Positions 1 to 5,765 are shown, counted from the first letter of the stretch. The stretch is 7,003 bases of DNA from Actinomycetes bacterium (GCA_021821705.1 JAKACE010000095.1:1-7003); one strand, 5' to 3'. Numbers and translations: made by a program. The notes: generated by a model from the sequence alone, not told the origin.

Positions 1-703
1 CGCCGAAAGCGGCCTCGACCGTCTCGGCCAGGCCCGGGCCCTGGGGGTTGGACGCCCACACGGCGATCGCCGAGCGCATCACACCCAGGGCGGACCCTGC
101 CAGGAGCAGGCAATAGGGGTCGCTGCCCGGCTCGCGGCCCATACGCTGCGCCACTCCCGCCACTACGGCCCGCTCGATCATGGTCGCCTTGGCTGCCTGC
201 GCCGCCCGTAGGTTGGGGTCGACCTGAGCTGCCCTTAGGCGGGCCAACCACTCCCCCGGGTCGCCGCCCAGCTCGGCCAGCTCGCCCGAGAGCTCCCTGG
301 CCTCGCCGATCAGGACCGCTCCGACGGCGTCCATGGGCCGTTCGGCGGGCGGGCGTTCGGCTATGCGCCTGGTTATCGAATCGCCCTGGTTGGGCTCGGG
401 ACCGAGGATCGCCGCCTCCTTCGAGGGGAAGTAGTTGAAGAAGGTCCGAGGCGAGACCTCGGCTCTTTCTGCTATGTCCTCGACCGTCACATGGGAGTAG
501 CCACGCTCCACGATGAGGTCCAACGCGACCCGGCGGATGGCGCGTCGCGTTGCGGCCTTCTTGCGTTCCCGCAGGGACGTCCGCCCGGTCCCGTGCTCGT
601 CCGCACCGTGCTCGTCCGCACCGTGCTCGTCGAGCGCTGGGCCGGCCATCGCCGGGGCCCGCTCGGGGGACGGCCAGCTGCTCTCCTGGGCTGTTCCTGA
701 CAT
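1..703 (-). CDS. TetR/AcrR-family transcriptional regulator (C-terminus cut by window edge)
   Basis: A DNA-binding repressor-type regulator of the TetR family. The 234 visible residues run off the left edge without a stop. The start is ATG at 703. Residues 1-40 form a low-complexity arm holding three ADEHG-like repeats. The TetR helix-turn-helix domain follows at about 43-100: RERKKAATRRAI opens helix 1, TVEDIAERAEVSPRTFFNYF (73-92) is the HTH, and it ends in PSKEAAIL. From about 120 onward is the variable ligand-binding and dimerisation domain, here helical and rich in Ala and Leu, and its ligand cannot be predicted. There is no Shine-Dalgarno sequence before the ATG, and a good -10 hexamer lies 9 bases upstream, so a leaderless or near-leaderless mRNA is likely. 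The gene lies 52 bases downstream of a MerR/DICT regulator on the same strand. Its target may lie beyond the left edge. The family call is firm; the function is unknown. Confidence 0.93.
   Translation of the reverse strand, partial: MSGTAQESSWPSPERAPAMAGPALDEHGADEHGADEHGTGRTSLRERKKAATRRAIRRVALDLIVERGYSHVTVEDIAERAEVSPRTFFNYFPSKEAAILGPEPNQGDSITRRIAERPPAERPMDAVGAVLIGEARELSGELAELGGDPGEWLARLRAAQVDPNLRAAQAAKATMIERAVVAGVAQRMGREPGSDPYCLLLAGSALGVMRSAIAVWASNPQGPGLAETVEAAFG
591..632 (-). repeat. 15-bp tandem repeat coding for ADEHG units in the TetR arm
   Basis: The plus strand shows the unit CCGTGCTCGTCCGCA at 591-605 and 606-620, followed by a partial third copy (CCGTGCTCGTC) at 621-631. In the TetR reading frame (minus strand) each unit adds the five residues ADEHG, giving DEHG three times at about residues 25-38. 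Because the unit is a multiple of three, gain or loss of copies keeps the frame. The repeat lies in the disordered arm ahead of the DNA-binding domain. Confidence 0.9.
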
Positions 704-755
704 GATGCAGCTAGTATAGCATTGCATCCAGAACAAACTTACACTGATTGCAACC
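704..755 (-). promoter_or_regulatory. Promoter and possible operator of the TetR gene
   Basis: This AT-richer gap lies between the MerR/DICT stop and the TetR start. On the minus strand it holds TGCTATACT, an extended -10 (TATACT at 718-713, TGC at 721-719). No convincing -35 sits 16-18 bases upstream, as is common for extended -10 promoters. The expected start of transcription is near 706, almost at the ATG (703). The perfect inverted repeat GCTA-GTA-TAGC (710-720) overlaps the -10. Two near-identical direct repeats, ATTGCATCC (721-729) and ATTGCAACC (747-755), lie 26 bases apart. These are possible binding sites for the TetR protein itself or for the neighbouring MerR protein. That is inference; the site is not a known consensus. 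Confidence 0.5.
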
Positions 756-1670
756 TTAGGCTCGCCTAGCTCCTGCCCGACGGGCCGGCTCGTCCGGTCG
801 GGGCCACTGACCAGGCCCGAGGTAGGCCAGGGCCCGGCTCATCACCCCGTCGGCCCGGCGCAGGTCGCCTGACGCTGTCGGCGCCGGCTGAGCCAAAGCC
901 GCATTGACCGGGTCGGTCAGTGCTGGCAGCTCCTTGACCGCGATCGCCGTCGCCACGCGGGCTGCGTCACGCACCACCTGGGGGTCGACCGACCATATGA
1001 CCTCGAAGCACCGTGCGTGATCTGGCCCGGCTGAGGACCGGGGCACCTCCCAGGCCGCCAGGCATGCCTGGTGGTCCACTGCGTCACACACCAGGAACCA
1101 CTCGCGCAACATGGGGCCGTCCGCACCCAGCGCGACCTCGGCCGGCAACGGAGGGGACCACCCGCTCCGGGCGAAGTCGGCGAAGACGACGGCTGCCTGC
1201 GACGTGCGCGCCAGCTCGGCCCACCGGCGCCCAGAGGCTTTGTAGAACTCTCTTCGCTGGAAGCCCGCCAGGAGCAGGGGGCGTTCGGCCCGTGCACAGC
1301 TCTCGTCCTCTATCGCCCGGCTGAGAGCAAGAAGCACCGGCTTGGCCAGTAGCCGGGCATCCAGGTCCGGGTGGCGCCGGCGCAGGGAGGCGAACACCGA
1401 GGGTTCCACCACCTCGGGCTCTGCCTTCACGTACGCCATCGCCGCCGAGAGTGACATGCCGCGGCCGCGCAACGCAGCCACCCTGGCAAGCAGCTCCTTG
1501 TCGGTTTCGTCGTAACGACGCTGGCCGCTCGGTGTGCGCCGGGGCCGGGGCAAGCCATAGCGCTCTTCCCAGGTCCGCAGCACCGTCACCGGCACACCCG
1601 TGCGCCGTGAGAGCTCACCGATGGACATGAGCCCGGCCGGGGCGGTGCCACCGCTGTGGTCAGTCGACAT
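756..1670 (-). CDS. MerR-family transcriptional regulator with DICT sensory domain
   Basis: A 304-residue regulator with two parts. Residues 15-75 are a MerR-type winged HTH: MSIGELSRRTGVPVTVLRTW, then EERYGLPRPRRTPSGQRRY, with the typical R-TPSGQRRY wing. Residues about 105-250 match a DICT domain, a sensory module named from diguanylate cyclases and two-component proteins. Visible pieces are ALSRAIEDESCARAERPLLL, FQRREFYKASGRRWAEL, REWFLVCDA and FEVIWSVDPQVVRDAARVA. The C-terminal 50 residues are Pro/Ala/Arg rich and probably disordered. The frame is open back to 1820, but the first 50 residues would be Cys/Arg-rich and unlike the family, so I choose ATG at 1670, which has a weak purine-rich GAGAAAG 6 bases upstream. 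ATG at 1628 would also keep the whole HTH. The signal sensed is unknown. The 234-base gap upstream (1671-1904) shows no gene and no clear promoter. Confidence 0.88.
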   Translation of the reverse strand: MSTDHSGGTAPAGLMSIGELSRRTGVPVTVLRTWEERYGLPRPRRTPSGQRRYDETDKELLARVAALRGRGMSLSAAMAYVKAEPEVVEPSVFASLRRRHPDLDARLLAKPVLLALSRAIEDESCARAERPLLLAGFQRREFYKASGRRWAELARTSQAAVVFADFARSGWSPPLPAEVALGADGPMLREWFLVCDAVDHQACLAAWEVPRSSAGPDHARCFEVIWSVDPQVVRDAARVATAIAVKELPALTDPVNAALAQPAPTASGDLRRADGVMSRALAYLGPGQWPRPDEPARRAGARRA

Positions 1671-1904
1671 TTTTTGCTTTCTCGATAAGTCGGAGGCGGC
1701 GAGGCACCCTCTCAGTTTTGCGCCGATCACAGCACACGGGCAGGGCGGGACCGAAGCAGCCTCCTCGCCACGCTGGCTCCTTGCCGTCGCAGTGACAGGG
1801 CACCGTTTGGCGCGGCCCACGCCTGCACACGGCCTCGTGCCCGGACCGCCTCGCCTGGTCGGCCGCCCGAGCGTCTGCGCCCCAAACGACTACGGTAAGG
1901 GCTC

Positions 1905-2375
1905 CTATCCGTCGCCGACCAGGGCGCCCAATGTGCGACGATCTCCCACCCCGGCGAAATACCGATCCAACACGTTCGAACACGCCGACGCGGGGCCCGA
2001 ACACGCTGGCCCGGGACCGGCCGCCATCTGGAACAGCGTCATGGACGAGCGCAGCTTCTTGGCGTCTATGTCGCCGAATATCTGCCCTGCGCTGCGCCCG
2101 GTCAAACCGAGCACCGCCGTGGCACATTCCTCCAGCCGCCGGCCGAGCACCGGGTGCGCAAGGTACGCTCTGGCCTCCACCAGGCCCGAGATAGCATAAC
2201 GGCGCGCCATCTGGCTCGACCCCAGCCCCACAAGCTGGGGAAAGATGAACCACATCCAGTGAGAGCGCTTCGTGCCCTCCTTGATCTCTGCCAGGGCACG
2301 CATGTAGGTCCCGCCCGAGTCCTGGGCGATCACGAAGCGCTCCAGGCCGAAGTCGTCCACGGTCACGCCGGCCAT
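1905..2375 (-). CDS. DUF1810 family protein
   Basis: A 156-residue soluble protein with the DUF1810 signature along its length: LERFVIAQDS (11-20), TYMRALAEIKEGTKRSHWMW (23-42), FIFPQLVGLG (43-52), MARRYAISGLVEARAYLAHP (56-75), VLGRRLEEC (76-84), IFGDIDAKKLRSSMTLFQ (99-116) and VLDRYFAGVGD (135-145). The length is near the usual size for the family. No biochemical function is established for the family to my knowledge, and no signal peptide or membrane segment is seen. A stretch at about 117-133, rich in Gly, Pro, Ala, Ser and Cys, replaces the usual link between the SMTLF and LDRYF motifs. ATG at 2375 is supported by GGAGGT 9 bases upstream (2390-2385). The gene lies 104 bases downstream of cysQ on the same strand, so cotranscription is possible but not shown. 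Confidence 0.9.
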   Translation of the reverse strand: MAGVTVDDFGLERFVIAQDSGGTYMRALAEIKEGTKRSHWMWFIFPQLVGLGSSQMARRYAISGLVEARAYLAHPVLGRRLEECATAVLGLTGRSAGQIFGDIDAKKLRSSMTLFQMAAGPGPACSGPASACSNVLDRYFAGVGDRRTLGALVGDG

Positions 2376-2479
2376 GTCAGCTCCACCTCCCGCTTCGGGC
2401 CTTCGCTCAGCGATGCACCCGGAGCCTACGGCGCTGGGAGGCGTCGCGAGGAAGGCGGCTCAGGCTCTCGACGTCGAGG

Positions 2480-3268
2480 CTAGAGGCATCTCTGCAGAGC
2501 GGCGAGCACCTCGCCTGCTATGTCCGCCCGGCACACCAGTAGGTCCGGTAGCCAAGGGTTGGGCTGGTTGTAGCGCAGAGCCGAACCGTCGACCCGTGAC
2601 ACGTGCAGGCCCGCTCTGGCCGCGACCGCCACGGGTGCCGCCGAGTCCCATTCGTACTGGCCACCGGCGTGGAAGTAGACGTCAGCGTCACCGAGCACGA
2701 CGGCCATGGCCTTGGCACCTGCGGAGCCCATGGGCACCGTTACACCGCCGAGAAGCGCCGCCAGGCGCTCGGCCGAGGCCGGCGGCCTGGTGCGGCTCAC
2801 CAGCACTCGCAGGGGGCGGTCCACTGGTGCAGGCGGTGCTGGAGGGAGCTCCGTCGACAGCACCATGTCCCGGGCAGGCAGGGCGACGGCCCCGACGACA
2901 GCCCAGCCGTCAACGGCCAGGGCCACGTGCACGGCCCAGTCCGTCCGCTCGGCCTCGCCGAACTCCCTCGTGCCGTCCAGCGGGTCGACGACCCATACCC
3001 GCCGCCTCCCGAGGCGCAGCGCACTGTCGGCGCCTTCCTCCGACAGCAGCCCGTCTTCGGGAAAGAGCTCGCTGATGGAACGGGAGAGGAACTCGTGGGA
3101 GCGCCGGTCGCCCTCGTGGCGGGCCTGTTCCGGCGAGAGCTCGGTGCCGACGCCCCTTCGCAGCTCCATGAGCAGCCGTCCGGCCGCCCCGGCCAGGCGG
3201 GCCGCTTCGGCGTGGTCCACCGGCGCCACCAAGCCGTGGTCGCTGCTGTGACCGCTCTGCTCAACCAT
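2480..3268 (-). CDS. cysQ: CysQ-like 3'(2'),5'-bisphosphate nucleotidase (inositol monophosphatase superfamily)
   Basis: A 262-residue Mg-dependent, Li-sensitive-type phosphatase. In this family it hydrolyses 3'-phosphoadenosine 5'-phosphate to AMP, clearing a by-product of sulfate assimilation; some members also act on inositol phosphates. Metal-site motifs are complete: the acidic pair in LLSEEGAD (74-81), WVVDPLDGTREF (92-103) with both Asp, and EWDSAAP (206-212). The blocks DWAVHVAL, GSAGAKAMAV, FHAGGQYEWDSAAP and LRYNQPNPWLPDLLVCRA closely recall, from memory, the mycobacterial CysQ (Rv2131c), which has a similar length. The frame is open to 3460, but that extension is Pro/Arg-rich and not family-like. 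ATG at 3268 has GGAGGAGGG 8 bases upstream (3285-3277). The product is cytoplasmic, with no signal peptide. CysQ is preferred over plain inositol monophosphatase because of the DPLDGTREF form and the whole-length match. Confidence 0.9.
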   Translation of the reverse strand: MVEQSGHSSDHGLVAPVDHAEAARLAGAAGRLLMELRRGVGTELSPEQARHEGDRRSHEFLSRSISELFPEDGLLSEEGADSALRLGRRRVWVVDPLDGTREFGEAERTDWAVHVALAVDGWAVVGAVALPARDMVLSTELPPAPPAPVDRPLRVLVSRTRPPASAERLAALLGGVTVPMGSAGAKAMAVVLGDADVYFHAGGQYEWDSAAPVAVAARAGLHVSRVDGSALRYNQPNPWLPDLLVCRADIAGEVLAALQRCL

Positions 3269-3480
3269 GGCCGAAGCCCTCCTCCGATCTGCCCGTCGCG
3301 GCCGCCGTGGCGTCAGCGCGGGCCGGGGCGCCGGTTGCGCCCACGGGCACAGATGATAGGGCGGCGCCGCTGCGCTGCCGGCAGGGCCCGTTTCGCAGTC
3401 CCCTGCCACGAGTGCTAATCTGCAGCCGACTGAAACCTGGCCACTTCGGCTCACCGTCATTTCGCATGAAGGGGGCTCCT
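3269..3480. promoter_or_regulatory. Divergent intergenic region between cysQ and the exported-protein gene
   Basis: About 200 bases with no credible gene, expected to hold the promoters of both flanking genes. For cysQ, TATCAT on the minus strand (3358-3353) matches the -10 consensus in five of six bases but has no matching -35. For the plus-strand gene the only candidates are TAATCT (3415-3420) and a TGAAAC (3431-3436) to CGTC (3455-3458) pair. The latter resembles an extracytoplasmic-function sigma site, but its 18-base spacer is too long. I cannot fix either promoter with confidence. Confidence 0.35.
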
Positions 3481-4035
3481 GTGCAAGCGACAGTTCCCGA
3501 GCAGCCTACGGGCCCCGACGGCCCGGTCCCCCGGCGCCGGCCGCCGACGGCAGCCGCCTGGTTCGCCCGGTCGGTGGCCGCCCTAGCCGTGGCCACGATG
3601 CCCCTCCTGCCCGCAGCACCGAGGGCAGCGGCTCAGGTCCCGGCACCCGGCTCCGCCATCTACCTGCCCACCGGGGTGGCCCTCTACCGTGGCCATCTAC
3701 CGCCGAGCTTTCCACGCAGCGTCCCGTTGCCGGGCCACAGCCGCGTGCTGGCCGCCGAGGCCACAACCCTTCTGGGCAGTGCGACCTTCGAAGTGGACCT
3801 GGCCGTCAGGGGCCAGGCCTGGGAGCTGGCACGCACCTATCGGGCCCAGTTGTCCAGCGCCGGCTTCACGGTGCCGCCGCCGGTCCGGGCGCGTCGCCAG
3901 ACTGTGCTCAGCGCCACCGCCCCCACGCTCGCCGTCCTCGCCTACCTGCAGACGGCTGCGCCCGATACCGCGGCCGGCCATGAGCACCTGCAGCGCGGGG
4001 AAGTGGGCATCACCCTCCGGGTCTCCTTGCGCTGA
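3481..4035 (+). CDS. Small exported protein of unknown function
   Basis: Not assigned to a family. The product is about 184 residues. Residues 1-23 are a Pro/Arg-rich n-region ending RRRPP. A hydrophobic stretch follows at about 24-46 (WFARSVAALAVATMPLLPAA), then a signal-peptidase-I-type site near APRAAA/QVPAP (about 51/52), so export is likely. The mature part has FPRSVPLPGHSRVLAAEA (78-95), a beta-like segment TFEVDLAVRG, the helix WELARTYRAQLSSAGFTV (114-131), and a C-terminal strand GEVGITLRVSLR. The pattern FP-x-VPLP-G followed by a helix ending L-x-x-AGF recalls small secreted or lipid-anchored proteins of Gram-positives, a loose resemblance only. There is no cysteine anywhere, so it is not a lipoprotein. 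I choose GTG at 3481, with AAGGGGG 5 bases upstream; ATG at 3466, in frame, is the alternative and lacks a Shine-Dalgarno sequence. It stands alone on the plus strand. Confidence 0.7.
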   Translation: MQATVPEQPTGPDGPVPRRRPPTAAAWFARSVAALAVATMPLLPAAPRAAAQVPAPGSAIYLPTGVALYRGHLPPSFPRSVPLPGHSRVLAAEATTLLGSATFEVDLAVRGQAWELARTYRAQLSSAGFTVPPPVRARRQTVLSATAPTLAVLAYLQTAAPDTAAGHEHLQRGEVGITLRVSLR

Positions 4036-4081
4036 GCCCGCGACCACCGGCCACGACGCTACTGCCGGCAGCGGGAAGCCA

Positions 4082-4183
4082 ATGACCGCTCGGGCGGTGG
4101 CCCTGACGCTGCTGGCCGCCGCCGGCGTGGTGCCTACGTTCGGGTTCGTGCTGGTGTTCGTTTGGCCGGCGTCGATGGTGTAG
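4082..4183 (+). CDS. Possible 33-residue hydrophobic peptide
   Basis: A short ORF, ATG to TAG, starting 46 bases after the stop of the exported-protein gene and on the same strand. The peptide begins MTARAVALTLLAAAGVVP and continues TFGFVLVFVWPASMV, a single membrane-spanning stretch behind one Arg. Nearly every third codon position is G or C, as in real genes here. However, an antisense frame (minus strand from 4224) shares the same third positions, so this does not prove coding. The only ribosome-site candidate is the poor GGGAAG 3-4 bases before the ATG. It could be a small membrane protein, or chance. Confidence 0.3.
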   Translation: MTARAVALTLLAAAGVVPTFGFVLVFVWPASMV

Positions 4184-4258
4184 GCCGTGATCGCCGCCAG
4201 CGCCAAGCACAGGTTGTCGCCCACTGACCCCGAGCTACGTCGGGCCCGTCCGTCCGGC

Positions 4259-4277
4259 GCCCGGGCCGGTGCCGGGC
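4259..4277. terminator. Second GC hairpin in the convergent intergenic region
   Basis: GCCCGG (4259-4264) pairs with CCGGGC (4272-4277) across a 7-base loop. It stands just left of the stronger hairpin at 4282-4307. There is no T-run on either side. It may act as part of a tandem bidirectional terminator between the plus-strand unit and the transport operon. Confidence 0.35.
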
Positions 4278-4281
4278 CGCA

Positions 4282-4307
4282 CCGGGCGCGCCGCCAGGCG
4301 CGCCCGG
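4282..4307 (-). terminator. Strong GC-rich hairpin terminator after the sugar-binding protein gene
   Basis: A perfect 11-base-pair stem, CCGGGCGCGCC (4282-4292) and GGCGCGCCCGG (4297-4307), closes a GCCA loop. It begins 16 bases beyond the stop codon of the binding-protein gene. No T-run follows on either strand, which is usual for high-GC actinobacterial hairpin terminators. Since the flanking genes converge, it may serve both directions. Confidence 0.7.
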
Positions 4308-4323
4308 CCGACCGCTGTTCTGC

Positions 4324-5589
4324 TCAGCTCTTGAGGACCGAATCGATCTGGCGCTGGGCGGTGGCCAGGGCGCCTTTGACCGTCTGGGACCCGGACAGCG
4401 CGGCCTGTATGGCCGTCCACACTGCCTGGGACACCTTGGGGTACTTGACGCCCAGGCCGAGGGTGCGCGGGTGGGCGTACAGGGTCTGGTCGATATAGAC
4501 CTTCCATTCGGGGCCGGCCTGCTTCAGGTAGGTCTGTGCGACGCTGATCTTGGCGGGCAGGTAACCGAACAGCTTTGCCAACTGCAGCTCCTTGGCCGGC
4601 GTCTGCATGCCCTGGATGTACTCGAAGGCCAACTGCTCGGCCGCGTTGCCGCCCGTGTTGCTGATCATCCAGTCCTCGCCGCCCAGTGGTACCACGACGT
4701 GCTGGCCCGGGACACGGACAGGCACCGGGACGATCCCGAACTGCTTGCCGTAGTACCAGTGCTGGAGGTTGAGGGTGGGGAAGTTCCACGGGCCGTTCAC
4801 CATCATGGCAGCCTTTCCGGCCATGAACTGGCTGGAGGCAGCCGGGGTCTGGCTCCAGTTGAGGCAGGCCTTCGAAGCCGAGCCGTCGCTGACCAACTGC
4901 TTCCACAAGCTAAGGGCCTGCACCCCGGGAGCGCCGGAGATCTTCGCGAACGAACCCCCGTTGCTCCAGAAGAACGGCTCCCACTGCCAGGTCGTGTCCT
5001 CGGCCGGCTCGCAGGTCAGTGCGATCCCATAGTGCTGTTTGGTCGTCAGCGCCTTGGCCGCGCTCACCAGTTGAGCCCAGGTCCTGGGCGGGCTGACATG
5101 GGCAGCCCTGAGCATGGGGATGTTGTAGATCAGGGCTATGGAGTTGGCCCCTGCCACCGGGTAGCTGTAGTACTTGCCGTTGAAGAAGCCCTCCTTGATG
5201 ACGGCCGGGTAGTAACCCTTGGTGCTGAAGCCCTTCAGGTCGCTCAGGGCGACGGTCAGACCGGTGCTTATCATCGTCGGCACGAACGGGTTGTCCACGG
5301 CCATCAGGTTGGGGAGATCCTGGCCCGCCGCCTGCGTGAGCAACTTGGTGTCCAGGTTGGCGAAGGGCACGTACTGCCTCTTGATGGTCACCCCTGGGTG
5401 GGCGGCCTCGAACTGCCTGTTGTAGGCGGCCAGGGCGCTGATCTGGCCGGGCGTGTTGAAGTAGTCCTCTTCGGTCAGCGTGATGGTGTTGGCGGCGGAA
5501 CTCGCCACCTGCGACAACCCCACGACGGCGCAGGTTGTGGCCGCCAGGGTAGCCATCCCCCGGTGCCACTTTCTCATCGATAGCTTCAC
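4324..5589 (-). CDS. Carbohydrate ABC transporter substrate-binding protein (family 1)
   Basis: An extracellular sugar-binding protein that hands its ligand to the MalF/MalG-type permeases encoded just upstream. It has 421 residues, normal for the family. Residues 1-31 are an export signal: SMRKWHRG, then MATLAATTCAVVGLSQVASS. The mature lobe begins TITLTEEDYFN. Family marks are YNRQFEAAHPGVTIKRQYV (56-74), LPNLMAVDNPFVPTM (92-106), GKYYSYPVAGANSIALIYN (138-156), the aromatic WQWEPFFWSNGG (201-212), FMAGKAAMMVNGPWNF (255-270) and LGGEDWMIS (302-310). Cys193 and Cys242 could form a disulfide. GTG at 5589 has AAAGGAG 9 bases upstream; TTG at 5634 and ATG at 5577 are in-frame alternatives. Cys20 sits in the middle of the hydrophobic stretch, preceded by AATT, which does not fit the lipobox rule, so the mode of anchoring is unclear. 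The substrate cannot be told; a mono- or oligosaccharide is likely from the family. Confidence 0.95.
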   Translation of the reverse strand: MKLSMRKWHRGMATLAATTCAVVGLSQVASSAANTITLTEEDYFNTPGQISALAAYNRQFEAAHPGVTIKRQYVPFANLDTKLLTQAAGQDLPNLMAVDNPFVPTMISTGLTVALSDLKGFSTKGYYPAVIKEGFFNGKYYSYPVAGANSIALIYNIPMLRAAHVSPPRTWAQLVSAAKALTTKQHYGIALTCEPAEDTTWQWEPFFWSNGGSFAKISGAPGVQALSLWKQLVSDGSASKACLNWSQTPAASSQFMAGKAAMMVNGPWNFPTLNLQHWYYGKQFGIVPVPVRVPGQHVVVPLGGEDWMISNTGGNAAEQLAFEYIQGMQTPAKELQLAKLFGYLPAKISVAQTYLKQAGPEWKVYIDQTLYAHPRTLGLGVKYPKVSQAVWTAIQAALSGSQTVKGALATAQRQIDSVLKS

Positions 5590-5661
5590 GGCGGTTTTCT
5601 CCTTTGTATTTTCAATAGCGGACGACAATCCCAAGCAGCGGGCCGGGGCCCGGTCTGACGG

Positions 5662-5690
5662 TCACCTCGGTGTCGGCTTCATTGGCCCAT
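5662..5690 (-). other. Two overlapping minute ORFs behind a perfect Shine-Dalgarno
   Basis: AGGAGG (5702-5697) lies 6 bases before ATG at 5690, which reads M-G-Q and stops at 5679. Its TGA overlaps ATG at 5682 (ATGA), which opens M-K-P-T-P-R with a stop at 5664-5662. The spacing is ideal for translation, but the products are tiny. This could be a leader-peptide device or chance. Confidence 0.25.
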
Positions 5691-5702
5691 CCAGTACCTC
5701 CT

Positions 5703-5717
5703 CTGCTCCTCGAGCAG
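5703..5717 (-). other. Short hairpin overlapping the leader Shine-Dalgarno region
   Basis: CTGCTC (5703-5708) and GAGCAG (5712-5717) form a perfect 6-base-pair stem with a 3-base loop. It ends directly beside the AGGAGG at 5702-5697, so folding here could affect ribosome access to the minute ORFs. Confidence 0.4.
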
Positions 5718-5730
5718 CCTGCACTTACGG

Positions 5731-5754
5731 GCGCCGGCGGAGGGGCACCGGCGC
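5731..5754 (-). other. Hairpin just after the MalG-like permease gene
   Basis: GCGCCGG (5731-5737) pairs perfectly with CCGGCGC (5748-5754) across a 10-base loop. It begins 11 bases after the permease stop codon in the direction of transcription. With no T-run after it, it may be an RNA-stability element or a leaky terminator that tunes binding-protein expression against the permeases. Confidence 0.45.
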
Positions 5755-5765
5755 ACGATCGACGG

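Larger units (their letters stand above)
5590..5765 (-). promoter_or_regulatory. Structured leader between MalG-like permease and binding-protein genes
   Basis: This 176-base gap interrupts an otherwise tight operon. In the minus-strand direction it holds a 7-base-pair hairpin 11 bases after the permease stop, a second 6-base-pair hairpin, a perfect AGGAGG (5702-5697) feeding two minute ORFs, and a CGGGC/GCCCG hairpin (5639-5652). An A/T-rich stretch with the AAAGGAG site of the binding-protein gene follows. No strong -35/-10 pair is seen; TTGGGA near 5634 followed by AATACA is weak. Likely roles are 3'-end protection, partial termination, or separate translation control of the binding protein. 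Which one applies is inference. Confidence 0.45.

Noticed and set aside
756..776. TTAGGCTCGCCTAG resembles a DtxR/IdeR iron box upstream of the TetR gene
   Set aside because: Only about 12 of 19 positions fit the consensus, the second half is poor, and it lies in the last codons of the MerR/DICT gene.
1671..1820. N-terminal extension of the MerR/DICT protein to 1820
   Set aside because: The added 50 residues are rich in Cys and Arg, unlike MerR starts, and a better ATG lies at 1670.
1857..1920. GGTCGG...CCGACC inverted repeat downstream of the DUF1810 gene as a terminator
   Set aside because: The 6-base arms are separated by about 52 bases, so a stable hairpin is unlikely.
3431..3458. TGAAAC and CGTC as an extracytoplasmic-function sigma promoter for the exported-protein gene
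   Set aside because: The spacer is 18 bases where about 16 is expected; both motifs are short enough to occur by chance.
3697..4224. Minus-strand open frame opposite the exported-protein gene
   Set aside because: Most of it is antisense to the better-supported plus-strand gene; it has no ribosome site or family motif.
4471..5583. Long open frame on the plus strand opposite the sugar-binding protein gene
   Set aside because: It is antisense to a clear family member; long shadow frames are expected at this GC content, and no motif was seen.
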